DNA of 64,000 nt from Pseudomonas sp. efr-133-TYG-5 (GTDB lineage Bacteria > Pseudomonadota > Gammaproteobacteria > Pseudomonadales > Pseudomonadaceae): assembly GCF_030209175.1 (NCBI RefSeq), contig NZ_JARVSM010000003.1, positions 159,658 to 223,657 of the forward strand, written 5' to 3'. Shown here piece after piece: positions 17,781 to 28,228 of this stretch (positions are counted from its first letter, which is position 1; each line of letters starts with the position of its first letter). The position numbers and the translations under genes are program-made. Under the pieces are notes generated by a model, which did not search any database, was not told the origin of the DNA, and saw nothing but the letters and a program-made list of their open reading frames with translations.

Positions 17781-19229
17781 TTAGCGCGGGAACGCTGGCG
17801 GGTTGACCCCGGCCATGTCTTCCATTACGCGGATCACCTGGCAGCTGTAACCGAACTCGTTGTCGTACCAGACGTACAGCACAACGCGGTTATCCTGGGT
17901 GATGGTCGCTTCAGCGTCGACCACACCGGCGTGGCGCGAGCCAACGAAGTCGGTGGACACCACTTCCTGCGAATTGACGAAGTCGATTTGCTTGTGCAGA
18001 TCGGAGTGCAGCGCCATGTAGCGCAGGTACTCGTTCATCTCTTCACGGGTGGCGGCTTTCTCGAGGTTGAGGTTGAGAATGGCCATCGACACGTTCGGCG
18101 TCGGAACGCGGATCGCGTTACCGGTCAACTTGCCGGCCAGTTCAGGCAGGGCCTTGGCCGCCGCGGTGGCTGCACCGGTCTCGGTAATGACCATGTTCAG
18201 CGCGGCGCTGCGGCCACGGCGATCGCCCTTGTGGAAGTTGTCGATCAGGTTCTGGTCGTTGGTGTACGAGTGAACGGTTTCGACGTGACCATTGACGATG
18301 CCGAACTTGTCATTCACGGCTTTGAGCACCGGCACGATGGCGTTGGTGGTGCAGGAAGCGGCGGACACGATCTTGTCGTCGGCGGTGATTTCGTTGTGGT
18401 TGATGCCGTGAACGATGTTCTTCAGCTTGCCCTTGCCAGGTGCAGTCAGAACCACGCGGTCGATACCCGGGCACTGCAGGTGCTGACCCAGGCCATCGGC
18501 GTCACGCCATACGCCGGTGTTGTCCACCAGCAGCGCGTCTTTGATGCCGTACTGGGTGTAATCCACCTCGGTCGGGTTCTTCGCGTAGATCACCTGGATC
18601 AGGTTGCCGTTGGCGGTGATGGTGTTGTTTTCTTCGTCGATGGTGATGGTGCCGTTGAACGAACCATGTACCGAATCGCGACGCAGCAGGCTGGCGCGTT
18701 TGGTCAGGTCGTTCTCGGCGCCCTTGCGCACCACGATGGCACGCAGACGCAGGCCGTCGCCGCCACCGGTTTTCTCGATCAGGATGCGCGCCAGCAGACG
18801 GCCGATACGACCGAAGCCGTACAGGACAACGTCAGTGCCTTTGCGGGCGGTAGCGTTCTGCTGGCCAACCACGTCAGCCATTTCTTCGCGGACGAACTGC
18901 TCGGCGCTGCGGCCGTTGCCTTCGTTGCGGAATTTGAACGCCAACTTGCCCAGGTCTACCGAAGCCGCGCCGAGCTTGAGCTCGCTCATGGCCTTGAGCA
19001 GAGGGAATGTTTCGTGGACGGAGAGTTCGCTATCGTCGGAGGAACGGTGGCGAGCAAAGCGATGAGCTTTGAGAATCGCGATGACAGACTGGTTGATCAG
19101 GCTGCGGCCATAGATCGAGCTCACCACGTTGTTGTTGCGGTAGAGCTGACCGATAAGCGGAATCATCGCTTCTGCGAGTGCTTCACGGTCGATCCATTCA
19201 CCAAGACACTGGTCGGGCTTCTGAGTCAC
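17781..19229 (-). CDS. gap: Glyceraldehyde-3-phosphate dehydrogenase, long form
   Basis: About 482 residues against the usual 335. The extra part is an N-terminal domain of about 130 residues (MTQKPDQCLGEWIDREALAEAM...) with no known function that I recognise. The GAPDH core follows: VVLYGFGRIGRLLARIL (nucleotide binding), the catalytic SAASCTTNAIVPVL cysteine motif, and the C-terminal WYDNEFGYSCQVIRVM. The start chosen is a GTG preceded by GGAAGG; an ATG 15 bases upstream has no ribosome site. The long form is usual in pseudomonads, where glucose goes through the Entner-Doudoroff route, so it may serve gluconeogenesis. It is divergent from mfd. Confidence 0.88.
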   Translation of the reverse strand: MTQKPDQCLGEWIDREALAEAMIPLIGQLYRNNNVVSSIYGRSLINQSVIAILKAHRFARHRSSDDSELSVHETFPLLKAMSELKLGAASVDLGKLAFKFRNEGNGRSAEQFVREEMADVVGQQNATARKGTDVVLYGFGRIGRLLARILIEKTGGGDGLRLRAIVVRKGAENDLTKRASLLRRDSVHGSFNGTITIDEENNTITANGNLIQVIYAKNPTEVDYTQYGIKDALLVDNTGVWRDADGLGQHLQCPGIDRVVLTAPGKGKLKNIVHGINHNEITADDKIVSAASCTTNAIVPVLKAVNDKFGIVNGHVETVHSYTNDQNLIDNFHKGDRRGRSAALNMVITETGAATAAAKALPELAGKLTGNAIRVPTPNVSMAILNLNLEKAATREEMNEYLRYMALHSDLHKQIDFVNSQEVVSTDFVGSRHAGVVDAEATITQDNRVVLYVWYDNEFGYSCQVIRVMEDMAGVNPPAFPR

Positions 19230-19598
19230 GGGAACCTTCCACATGTAGGGGCAGAAAAAAGGGGCTACATTATGCCGCCGAGAACCTCTCGTAGCAATGC
19301 GCGCTTGTCGCGCAAACGGTAACAAATTTCCGTTCAAAAAAATCACGCCCGCCGCCAGCCCAGTAAAACCGGGGCTTGCAGCGCAGTCAATTTTTCGACG
19401 ACTGTTAGACGATGTCTGTAACCCTCCGTAACACCGCTCGATATCGGCACTACATAACCGCAAAAAAAGTACTCTTTTTTATGGTTACCACTACATTTCG
19501 CGCAAAGCGTGAAGATAGACGCAGTCTGCAACTGACAGGCGCCACCCGACGCCGCTACAATTACCGACTTTGTCGCAAAGCCTGGAGCTCAACCTTCC
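19230..19598. other. Intergenic region between gap and mfd
   Basis: About 370 bases that must carry the two divergent promoters. It holds a symmetrical AT-rich tract around 19463-19482 (AAAAAAAGTACTCTTTTTT). I see no conserved operator and no credible short gene. Confidence 0.4.
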
Positions 19599-22500
19599 GT
19601 GCCCGTTCTGCGTCTACCGCAACTCCCTGCCGCGGCAGGTAAACAGCATTGGGGCAATCTGCCCGGTGCCGCCCTCAGCCTGGCGATTGCCGAGGCTGCC
19701 AGCGCTGCCAAGCGCTTCACCCTGCTACTGACCGCCGATAGCCAAAGCGCCGAACGGCTGGAACAGGAGCTGAGTTTCTTCGCCCCGGATTTGCCCGTGC
19801 TGCATTTCCCCGACTGGGAAACGCTGCCCTACGACCTGTTTTCCCCGCATCAGGACATCATTTCCCAGCGCATCGCCAGCCTGTACAGGCTGCCGGAGCT
19901 GGAGCACGGTGTTTTGGTGGTGCCGATCACCACGGCCCTGCATCGCCTGGCACCGACCAGTTTCCTGCTCGGCAGCAGCCTGGTCCTCGACGTCGGGCAG
20001 AAACTCGACCTCGAGCAAATGCGCACACGCCTCGAGGCCAGCGGCTATCGCTATGTCGACACGGTCTACGAGCATGGCGAATTCACCGTCCGCGGCGCCC
20101 TGATCGATCTGTTCCCGATGGGCAGCAAACTGCCCTACCGCATCGACCTGTTCGACGACGAAATCGAAACCCTGCGCACCTTCGACCCGGAAAACCAGCG
20201 CTCCATCGACAAGGTCGAATCGGTCAAGCTGCTGCCGGCCAAGGAATTCCCGCTGCAGAAGGACGCCGTCACTCGCTTCAAGGCGCGCTTTCGCGAGCGC
20301 TTCGACGTCGACTTCCGGCGCTGCCCGATCTTCCAGGACCTGAGCAGCGGCATCACCCCGGCCGGCATCGAGTACTACCTGCCGCTGTTCTTCGAGGACA
20401 CCTCGACCCTGTTCGATTACCTGCCGCAGGACACCCAGGTGTTCTCGCTGCCAGGCATCGAGCAGGCGGCGGAAAACTTCTGGAACGATGTACGCAATCG
20501 CTACGAAGAACGCCGCGTCGATCCATCGCGTCCTTTATTGCCGCCGGCCGAGCTGTTCCTGCCGGTGGAAGACTGCTTCGCCCGCCTCAAGAGCTGGCCA
20601 CGGGTGGTCGCCAGCCAGCAGGACGTCGAATCCGGGGCCGGCCGCGAACGCTTCCCGGCGCAAGCGCTGCCGAACCTGGCAATCGAAGCCAAGGCCACGC
20701 AACCGCTGGCGGCACTCTCGGCATTCCTCGACGAGTTTCCCGGCCGCGTGCTGTTCACTGCCGAATCCGCCGGCCGCCGCGAAGTATTGCTGGAGCTGCT
20801 GGAGCGCCTGAAGCTGCGGCCGAAAACCGTCGACAGCTGGCCGGACTTCGTCGCCGGCAAGGATCGCCTGGCGATCACCATTGCCCCGCTCGACGAAGGC
20901 CTGATGCTCGACGACCCGGCGCTGGCGCTGGTTGCGGAAAGTCCGCTGTTCGGCCAGCGAGTGATGCAGCGTCGGCGCCGCGAGAAACGCGCCGACGCCA
21001 GCAACGACGCGGTCATCAAGAACCTCACCGAGCTGCGCGAAGGCGCACCCGTGGTGCATATCGATCACGGTGTCGGTCGCTACCTGGGCCTGACCATTCT
21101 CGAGATCGACAACCAGGCCGCCGAATTCCTCACCCTGGAATACGCCGAGAACGCCAAGCTCTACGTGCCGGTGGCCAACCTGCATTTGATCGCCCGCTAC
21201 ACCGGCAGCGACGACGCGCTGGCCCCGCTGCACCGTCTCGGCTCCGAGACCTGGCAGAAAGCCAAGCGCAAGGCCGCCGAACAGGTGCGCGACGTCGCCG
21301 CCGAACTGCTCGACATCTACGCCCGCCGCGCCGCGCGCGAAGGTTACGCGTTCGCCGACCCGAAAGCCGATTACGCCACCTTCAGCGCCGGCTTCCCGTT
21401 CGAAGAAACCCCGGACCAGCAAGCCACCATCGAAGCCGTGCGCGAAGACATGCTCGCGCCGAAACCGATGGATCGCCTGGTCTGCGGCGACGTCGGCTTC
21501 GGCAAGACCGAAGTGGCCATGCGCGCCGCGTTCATCGCCGTGCACGGTGGCCGCCAGGTGGCCATCCTGGTGCCGACCACCCTGCTCGCCCAGCAGCATT
21601 ACAACAGCTTCCGCGACCGCTTCGCCGACTGGCCGGTGACCGTGGAGGTGATGAGCCGCTTCAAGTCGGCCAAGGAAGTCAACGCGGCTATCGCCGACCT
21701 GGCGGAAGGCAAGATCGACATCGTCATCGGCACGCACAAGCTGCTGTCCGACGATGTGAAAATCAAGAACCTCGGCCTGGTGATCATCGACGAAGAGCAC
21801 CGTTTCGGTGTCCGCCAGAAAGAACAGCTCAAGGCCCTGCGCAGCGAAGTCGACATCCTCACGCTGACCGCCACGCCGATTCCGCGCACGCTGAACATGG
21901 CGGTGTCGGGCATGCGCGACCTGTCGATCATCGCCACGCCGCCGGCGCGACGCCTGTCGGTGCGCACCTTCGTCATGGAGCAGAACAAGAGCACGGTCAA
22001 AGAGGCGCTGCTGCGTGAGCTGCTGCGTGGTGGCCAGGTCTACTACCTGCACAACGATGTGAAGACCATCGAGAAGTGCGCCGCCGACCTCGCCGAACTG
22101 GTGCCGGAAGCACGCATCGGCATCGGTCACGGGCAGATGCGCGAACGCGAACTCGAACAGGTGATGAGCGACTTCTATCACAAGCGCTTCAACGTGCTGA
22201 TCGCCTCGACCATCATCGAGACCGGCATCGACGTGCCGAGCGCCAACACCATCATCATCGAGCGTGCCGACAAGTTCGGCCTGGCGCAGCTGCACCAGTT
22301 GCGCGGGCGTGTCGGCCGCAGTCACCACCAGGCCTACGCCTACCTGCTGACCCCACCGCGCCAGCAGATCACTTCCGACGCGGAAAAGCGCTTGGAAGCG
22401 ATCGCCAACACCCAGGACCTTGGCGCCGGTTTCGTTCTGGCTACCAACGACCTGGAAATCCGCGGCGCCGGCGAACTGCTCGGCGATGGTCAGAGCGGAC

Positions 22501-23048
22501 AGATCCAGGCCGTGGGTTTCACCCTATACATGGAAATGCTCGAGCGCGCGGTGAAGTCGATCCGCAAGGGCGAACAGCCGAACCTCGACCAGCCGCTCGG
22601 CGGTGGCCCGGAGGTCAACCTGCGCGTGCCGGCGCTGATTCCGGAAGACTATCTGCCGGATGTGCATGCGCGCCTGATCCTCTACAAGCGCATCGCCTCG
22701 GCCACTGACGAAGAAGGCTTGAAGGATCTGCAAGTGGAGATGATCGACCGCTTCGGCCTGTTGCCGGAACCGACCAAGAACCTGATGCGCATCACCGCGC
22801 TGAAATTGCAGGCCGAGCAACTGGGCATCAGGAAAGTCGATGGCGGCCCGCAGGGCGGACGCATCGAGTTCGCCGCGCAGACGCCGGTCGACCCGCTGAC
22901 CCTGATCAAGCTGATCCAGAGCCAGCCCAAACGCTACAAATTCGAAGGGGCCACGATGTTCAAATTCATGGTACCGATGGAGCGCGCGGAAGAGCGCTTC
23001 AATACTGTAGAGGCGCTGTTCGAGCGCCTCATCCCGAAAACTGCTTGA
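19599..23048 (+). CDS. mfd: Transcription-repair coupling factor Mfd
   Basis: A DNA translocase that removes RNA polymerase stalled at lesions and recruits UvrA. The 1149 residues hold all family parts: a UvrB-like N-terminal region (1-350), the polymerase-interacting CarD-like domain (about 475-550, GAPVVHIDHGVGRYLGL), the RecG-like helicase motor (Walker A CGDVGFGKTEVAMRA, DEEH box IIDEEHRFG, motif VI HQLRGRVGRS) and the C-terminal TRCF domain that masks UvrA binding. The start is a GTG with GGAG upstream. Confidence 0.97.
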   Translation: MPVLRLPQLPAAAGKQHWGNLPGAALSLAIAEAASAAKRFTLLLTADSQSAERLEQELSFFAPDLPVLHFPDWETLPYDLFSPHQDIISQRIASLYRLPELEHGVLVVPITTALHRLAPTSFLLGSSLVLDVGQKLDLEQMRTRLEASGYRYVDTVYEHGEFTVRGALIDLFPMGSKLPYRIDLFDDEIETLRTFDPENQRSIDKVESVKLLPAKEFPLQKDAVTRFKARFRERFDVDFRRCPIFQDLSSGITPAGIEYYLPLFFEDTSTLFDYLPQDTQVFSLPGIEQAAENFWNDVRNRYEERRVDPSRPLLPPAELFLPVEDCFARLKSWPRVVASQQDVESGAGRERFPAQALPNLAIEAKATQPLAALSAFLDEFPGRVLFTAESAGRREVLLELLERLKLRPKTVDSWPDFVAGKDRLAITIAPLDEGLMLDDPALALVAESPLFGQRVMQRRRREKRADASNDAVIKNLTELREGAPVVHIDHGVGRYLGLTILEIDNQAAEFLTLEYAENAKLYVPVANLHLIARYTGSDDALAPLHRLGSETWQKAKRKAAEQVRDVAAELLDIYARRAAREGYAFADPKADYATFSAGFPFEETPDQQATIEAVREDMLAPKPMDRLVCGDVGFGKTEVAMRAAFIAVHGGRQVAILVPTTLLAQQHYNSFRDRFADWPVTVEVMSRFKSAKEVNAAIADLAEGKIDIVIGTHKLLSDDVKIKNLGLVIIDEEHRFGVRQKEQLKALRSEVDILTLTATPIPRTLNMAVSGMRDLSIIATPPARRLSVRTFVMEQNKSTVKEALLRELLRGGQVYYLHNDVKTIEKCAADLAELVPEARIGIGHGQMRERELEQVMSDFYHKRFNVLIASTIIETGIDVPSANTIIIERADKFGLAQLHQLRGRVGRSHHQAYAYLLTPPRQQITSDAEKRLEAIANTQDLGAGFVLATNDLEIRGAGELLGDGQSGQIQAVGFTLYMEMLERAVKSIRKGEQPNLDQPLGGGPEVNLRVPALIPEDYLPDVHARLILYKRIASATDEEGLKDLQVEMIDRFGLLPEPTKNLMRITALKLQAEQLGIRKVDGGPQGGRIEFAAQTPVDPLTLIKLIQSQPKRYKFEGATMFKFMVPMERAEERFNTVEALFERLIPKTA

Positions 23049-23058
23049 AGGACGCCGC

Positions 23059-23625
23059 ATGCGCCTGTTTCGCTCACTGACTTTGCTACTGACTTTGGTA
23101 GCGCCTTCGGCCTTTGCCGATGACCTGTATCAGGTCGAAATGATTCTGGTGCGCCAGAATGCCGTGCCGGCAATCGTCAGCCGCGCCGCGCCGGAAGACT
23201 GGGCTGCCGGCGCCCAGCGCCTGCCCGCCGACAGCCAGCGTACTCCGGCACTGAACGACGTTGCCGCCAAGCTCACCGCCAGCGGCGACTACAGCGTACT
23301 GCTGCACAAGGCCTGGCAGCAGACCCTCGGCGAGACACCGGCGAAAGTGGCAATCAGCGATGGCCAGGAGCAGTTCGGCCAGTTCCCCATCGAAGGCACC
23401 CTGGAACTGAAACTCGGGCGCTTCACCGATGTGAACGCCGATTTCTGGGTCAACCAGATCGACGGCAACGGCATGGTCACCGCCAGCGAACGCCTCAAGC
23501 AGGACAGCCACACCAAGAACGGCCAGCTCAACTACCTCGACAACGGCCATCTGGCCCTGCTGATCAAGATCACTTCCCTGACGGCGCCCGCGCCACGGGA
23601 AGCGCCTGAAAGCATTCCGGACTGA
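23059..23625 (+). CDS. CsiV-family periplasmic protein
   Basis: A 188-residue exported protein with signal peptide 1-20 (LTLLLTLVAPSAFA|DD). The mature part, starting DLYQVEMILVRQ, is beta-rich and resembles CsiV of Vibrio, a peptidoglycan-binding protein that activates the LpoA/PBP1a synthase. The conserved pattern includes GTLELKLGRFTDVNADFW and a C-terminal hydrophobic strand. It starts 10 bases after mfd and is probably in the same transcript. Confidence 0.75.
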   Translation: MRLFRSLTLLLTLVAPSAFADDLYQVEMILVRQNAVPAIVSRAAPEDWAAGAQRLPADSQRTPALNDVAAKLTASGDYSVLLHKAWQQTLGETPAKVAISDGQEQFGQFPIEGTLELKLGRFTDVNADFWVNQIDGNGMVTASERLKQDSHTKNGQLNYLDNGHLALLIKITSLTAPAPREAPESIPD

Positions 23626-23636
23626 TCGAAGTCCCT

Positions 23637-26327
23637 ATGCCCCCGCCCCTGAGTAAACCGTTGGCACCCTCCTGGGTCAGCCGATTCAAGGAACAGAGTC
23701 TGGAGCGCGGCCGGCGCTACGCCCTGGAGAACCGGGTCCGCATCGTCCAGGTCGGCGATGCGACCATCACCGCCAGTTGCGAAGGCTCCGGCGGTAATGT
23801 CTACCGTCAGACGATTCGCCTGCGCGAGTCGGCCAAAGGCACACTGCTGATGGTCGATGCCACCTGCACCTGCCCGGTTCACAGCAACTGCAAACACTGC
23901 GCAGCGGTACTGCTGCAAGTGCAGGAAACCCTCGAATACCCCGCTGCCGCCAAGGACGCCGAACTGCTGGAAAAGCTCCAGGCTGTCCTGGAAAACCGCA
24001 GCCCCAAGGCCCCGCCGCAAGTGTTGGTGGACAACGTACAACCGCTGCCGCGCCTGTGGTTGGCGAGCGTCGAGTTCAGCGCCTTCGAGCCGCGCAATGG
24101 CCGGATGCAGCGCTATATCCAGCATCGCGCGGCGCTGTCGTTCAGCTACCTCGACGAATACGTCAGCGGGCAGAAAAACAGCGACATCCTGATTCGCCAG
24201 GAAACCCAGACCCTGCGGATCAAACGTCACCCGGATGTCGAGCAAACCTACCGCGAACAACTGCGTATCCTCGGTTTCCGCATCGCCACCCGGCAGAGCA
24301 AGGCGCTGCCGGAAAGCGCCGGCGAACTGTACGAGATGGTCAACGACAGCGCCTGGCTGACGTTCACCCTCAATGATCTGCCGAAGCTGCGCAGCCAGGG
24401 CTGGGAGTTGTTGATCGACGATGACTTCGGCTTCGACCTGACCGCCGTCGACGACTGGTACGCCACCGTCGAACAGGCCCCGGAGCGCGACTGGTTCGAC
24501 CTCGAACTGGGGATCATCGTCAATGGCGAGCGCCTGAGCCTGCTGCCGATCCTGCTCAACCTGATGCGCTCGCACACGGAAATTCTCAACCCGGAACGCC
24601 TGGCGCGCCGCCGCGACGACGAGCTGATTCTGGTCAACATCCCGCAGCGCAACAACGAGCACGGGCCGCTGCAGGTCGCGCTGCCACTCGGTCGCCTGAA
24701 ACCGGTGCTGGCGACGCTGGGCGAGTTCTATTTGCAGGAACCGGGGGAAACCACCCTGCGCCTGAGCAAGGCCGACGCCACGCGCCTCAACTCGCTGGAA
24801 GGCATTCCTCTGCTGTGGGAAGGCGGCGAGCAGATTCGCAGCTTTGCCCAGCGCCTGCGCGATATCCGCGATTACTCGGCCGAGGCGCCGAAGGGTCTCA
24901 ACGCAACGCTGCGGCCTTATCAGCTCGAGGGGCTGAGCTGGATGCAGTCGTTGCGCCAGCTCGAAGTCGGCGGGATTCTCGCGGACGACATGGGCCTGGG
25001 CAAAACCCTACAGACCCTGGCGCACATTCTCAGCGAGAAAAACGCCGGCCGCCTGGATCGCCCATGCATGGTGGTGATGCCCACCAGCCTGATACCGAAC
25101 TGGCTCGACGAAGCGGCGCACTTTACCCCGCAGCTCAAGGTGGTCGCGCTGTACGGTGCAAGCCGCAAAAAGCACTTCGAACATCTCGCCGACTACGATC
25201 TGATCCTCACCACCTATGCCCTGCTGCCCAAGGATGTCGAACGCCTCGCCCAGCAACCGCTGCACGTGCTAGTGCTGGATGAAGCGCAATACATCAAGAA
25301 TCCCAACAGCAAAGCGGCCCAGGCGGCCCGCGAGCTCAACGCCCGCCAGCGTCTGTGCCTGAGCGGCACGCCGCTGGAAAACCACCTCGGCGAGTTGTGG
25401 TCGCTGTTTCATTTCCTGTTGCCCGGCTGGCTCGGCGACGTTAAAAGTTTCAACGCCGATTACCGCGTGCCGATTGAAAAACGCGCCAGTGAAGTCCGCC
25501 TGCAGCACCTCAACGGTCGGATCAAGCCGTTCCTGTTGCGCCGCACCAAAGAGCAAGTCGCGACCGAGCTGCCGCCGAAAACCGAGATCATCCACTGGGT
25601 CGACCTCAACGAGGCCCAGCGCGATGTGTACGAAACCATGCGCCTGGCCATGGACAAAAAAGTCCGCGACGAGATCACCCGCAAAGGCGTGGCGCGCAGC
25701 CAGATCATTATTCTCGAGGCGCTGCTCAAGCTGCGTCAGGTCTGCTGTGACCTGCGCCTGGTCAACGACGCCACCCTGCCCACTCGCGGCAGCACCTCGG
25801 GCAAGCTCGACAGCCTGATGGAGATGCTCGAGGAGCTGTTCGAGGAAGGCCGGCGGATCCTGCTGTTCTCGCAGTTCACCTCGATGCTGGCGCTGATCGA
25901 GGACGAGTTGAAGAAACGCAACATCGCCTATGCCCTGCTCACCGGCCAGACACGCGACCGGCGCACCCCGGTGAAGGAATTCCAGAGCGGCAAGCGGCAG
26001 ATTTTCCTGATCAGCCTGAAGGCTGGCGGCGTCGGCCTGAACCTGACCGAAGCGGACACCGTGATTCACTACGACCCGTGGTGGAACCCGGCCACCGAGA
26101 ACCAGGCAACCGACCGCGCCTATCGGATCGGCCAGGAGAAGCCGGTGTTCGTCTACAAGATGATCGCTCGGGGCACGGTAGAGGAAAAGATTCAGCACCT
26201 GCAGAAGGAAAAGTCTGACTTGGCAGCAGGCGTGCTGGATGGGCGCAAGGCCGGGGACTGGAAACTGCAGAACGATGATATCGAGGCGCTGTTCGCGCCG
26301 TTGCCGGATAAGCTCGACAAGCGTTGA
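23637..26327 (+). CDS. SWIM zinc-finger SNF2-family helicase
   Basis: An 896-residue DNA-dependent ATPase. An N-terminal SWIM finger (Cys77, Cys79, Cys85, His87: CTCPVHSNCKHC) is followed by a bacterial-type middle region (150-420) and a SNF2 motor. The motor has DDMGLGKTLQ (motif I), VLVLDEAQYIKN (DEAQ-type motif II), LSGTPLENHLGELWS (motif III), and in the C-terminal half LISLKAGGVGLNLTEADTVIHYDPWWNPA and QATDRAYRIGQ (motifs V-VI). The role is not known; such proteins remodel protein-DNA complexes. It lies 11 bases after the csiV-like gene, but its ribosome site is weak. Confidence 0.88.
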   Translation: MPPPLSKPLAPSWVSRFKEQSLERGRRYALENRVRIVQVGDATITASCEGSGGNVYRQTIRLRESAKGTLLMVDATCTCPVHSNCKHCAAVLLQVQETLEYPAAAKDAELLEKLQAVLENRSPKAPPQVLVDNVQPLPRLWLASVEFSAFEPRNGRMQRYIQHRAALSFSYLDEYVSGQKNSDILIRQETQTLRIKRHPDVEQTYREQLRILGFRIATRQSKALPESAGELYEMVNDSAWLTFTLNDLPKLRSQGWELLIDDDFGFDLTAVDDWYATVEQAPERDWFDLELGIIVNGERLSLLPILLNLMRSHTEILNPERLARRRDDELILVNIPQRNNEHGPLQVALPLGRLKPVLATLGEFYLQEPGETTLRLSKADATRLNSLEGIPLLWEGGEQIRSFAQRLRDIRDYSAEAPKGLNATLRPYQLEGLSWMQSLRQLEVGGILADDMGLGKTLQTLAHILSEKNAGRLDRPCMVVMPTSLIPNWLDEAAHFTPQLKVVALYGASRKKHFEHLADYDLILTTYALLPKDVERLAQQPLHVLVLDEAQYIKNPNSKAAQAARELNARQRLCLSGTPLENHLGELWSLFHFLLPGWLGDVKSFNADYRVPIEKRASEVRLQHLNGRIKPFLLRRTKEQVATELPPKTEIIHWVDLNEAQRDVYETMRLAMDKKVRDEITRKGVARSQIIILEALLKLRQVCCDLRLVNDATLPTRGSTSGKLDSLMEMLEELFEEGRRILLFSQFTSMLALIEDELKKRNIAYALLTGQTRDRRTPVKEFQSGKRQIFLISLKAGGVGLNLTEADTVIHYDPWWNPATENQATDRAYRIGQEKPVFVYKMIARGTVEEKIQHLQKEKSDLAAGVLDGRKAGDWKLQNDDIEALFAPLPDKLDKR

Positions 26328-26355
26328 GATCTTCAGCGCGAGCCAGAAAGCCAGC

Positions 26356-26439
26356 GCTGGCCAGCCAGCTCCCACAGTGGTTTGGGTTGAGCACTATCTT
26401 GTGAACAATACAAAAACCTGTGGAGCTGGCTGGCCAGCG
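26356..26439. repeat. REP-like inverted pair
   Basis: GCTGGCCAGCCAGCTCCCACAG and CTGTGGAGCTGGCTGGCCAGC, 41 bases apart, lie between two converging genes. This is a Pseudomonas REP variant; no separate terminator is visible here. Confidence 0.75.
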
Positions 26440-26467
26440 ATGAAGTCGACTCGGTTCAGCGCCAGAC

Positions 26468-27217
<750 letters not shown>

Positions 27218-28228
27218 TTAATCAATCAGTTGAGCGTCTTTCAGCGCGCCGACGGCCGTCAGCCAACGCGGATCCTGGCGGTACTCGGTGCTGGCGTAAG
27301 CCTGGCCGCGCATCCGCGCGATACGCGCCGACGGCTTGACCTTCAGACGCTGCGCCGCGCTGAGGGCCAGTTCGGCGGCGGCACGATCGTTACAGACCAG
27401 GCCCATGTCGCAACCGGCGCTGAGCGCCGCTTCGATACGACTGGCGGCATCGCCGACCACATGGGCCCCGGCCATCGACAGGTCATCGCTGAAAATCACG
27501 CCATCGAACTGCAATTCGCCACGCAGGATGTCCTGCAACCAGCGCCGGGAGAATCCGGCAGGCTGTGCGTCCACTTGCGGATAAATGACATGGGCCGGCA
27601 TGACCGCGGCCAACTGCTTGCTCAGCCGGGCGAACGGCACCAGGTCGTTGGCGCGGATGTCGTCGAGGCTGCGCTCGTCATTGGGGATGGCTACGTGGGA
27701 ATCGGCTTCGGCCCAGCCGTGACCGGGGAAGTGCTTGCCAGTAGCAGCCATCCCGGCCGCGTTCATCCCCCGGATGAACGCCCCAGCGAGCTGCGCGGCG
27801 CGTTCCGGATTACCCTCGAACGCACGCGTGCCGACCACGGCGCTGCGCTGATAATCCAGATCCAGCACCGGCGCGAAGCTCAGGTCGAGGCCGACCGCCA
27901 GCACTTCGCTGGCCATGATCCAGCCACACTGCTCGGCCAGGTATTCGGCGTTGGGATTGTCGGCGATGGCGCGCATCGCCGGCAGCCGCACAAAACCCTG
28001 ACGCAGGCGCTGCACGCGACCGCCCTCCTGATCCACCGCCAGCAACAAGTCCGGGCGAATGGCGCGAATCGACGCGCTCAACTCGCGGACCTGCCGCGGG
28101 TGCTCGATGTTGCGGGCAAAAATGATCAGGCCGCCCACTTCGGGCTGACGCAACAATTGGCGATCTTCGGCCGTCAGCCAGGTACCGGCGACGTCCACCA
28201 TCAACGAGCCTTGCAGGCCAGCAGTCAT
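27218..28228 (-). CDS. nagZ: Beta-N-acetylhexosaminidase NagZ
   Basis: A cytosolic family 3 glycoside hydrolase that removes GlcNAc from recycled anhydromuropeptides; its products signal AmpC induction in many pseudomonads. It has 336 residues, with the substrate loop KHFPGHGWAEADSH (His in the general acid/base dyad) and the nucleophile Asp in IFSDDLSMAGA. The start at MTAGLQGS has a clear AAGGAA site. The stop of a 37-codon frame overlaps its ATG (ATGA). Confidence 0.95.
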   Translation of the reverse strand: MTAGLQGSLMVDVAGTWLTAEDRQLLRQPEVGGLIIFARNIEHPRQVRELSASIRAIRPDLLLAVDQEGGRVQRLRQGFVRLPAMRAIADNPNAEYLAEQCGWIMASEVLAVGLDLSFAPVLDLDYQRSAVVGTRAFEGNPERAAQLAGAFIRGMNAAGMAATGKHFPGHGWAEADSHVAIPNDERSLDDIRANDLVPFARLSKQLAAVMPAHVIYPQVDAQPAGFSRRWLQDILRGELQFDGVIFSDDLSMAGAHVVGDAASRIEAALSAGCDMGLVCNDRAAAELALSAAQRLKVKPSARIARMRGQAYASTEYRQDPRWLTAVGALKDAQLID

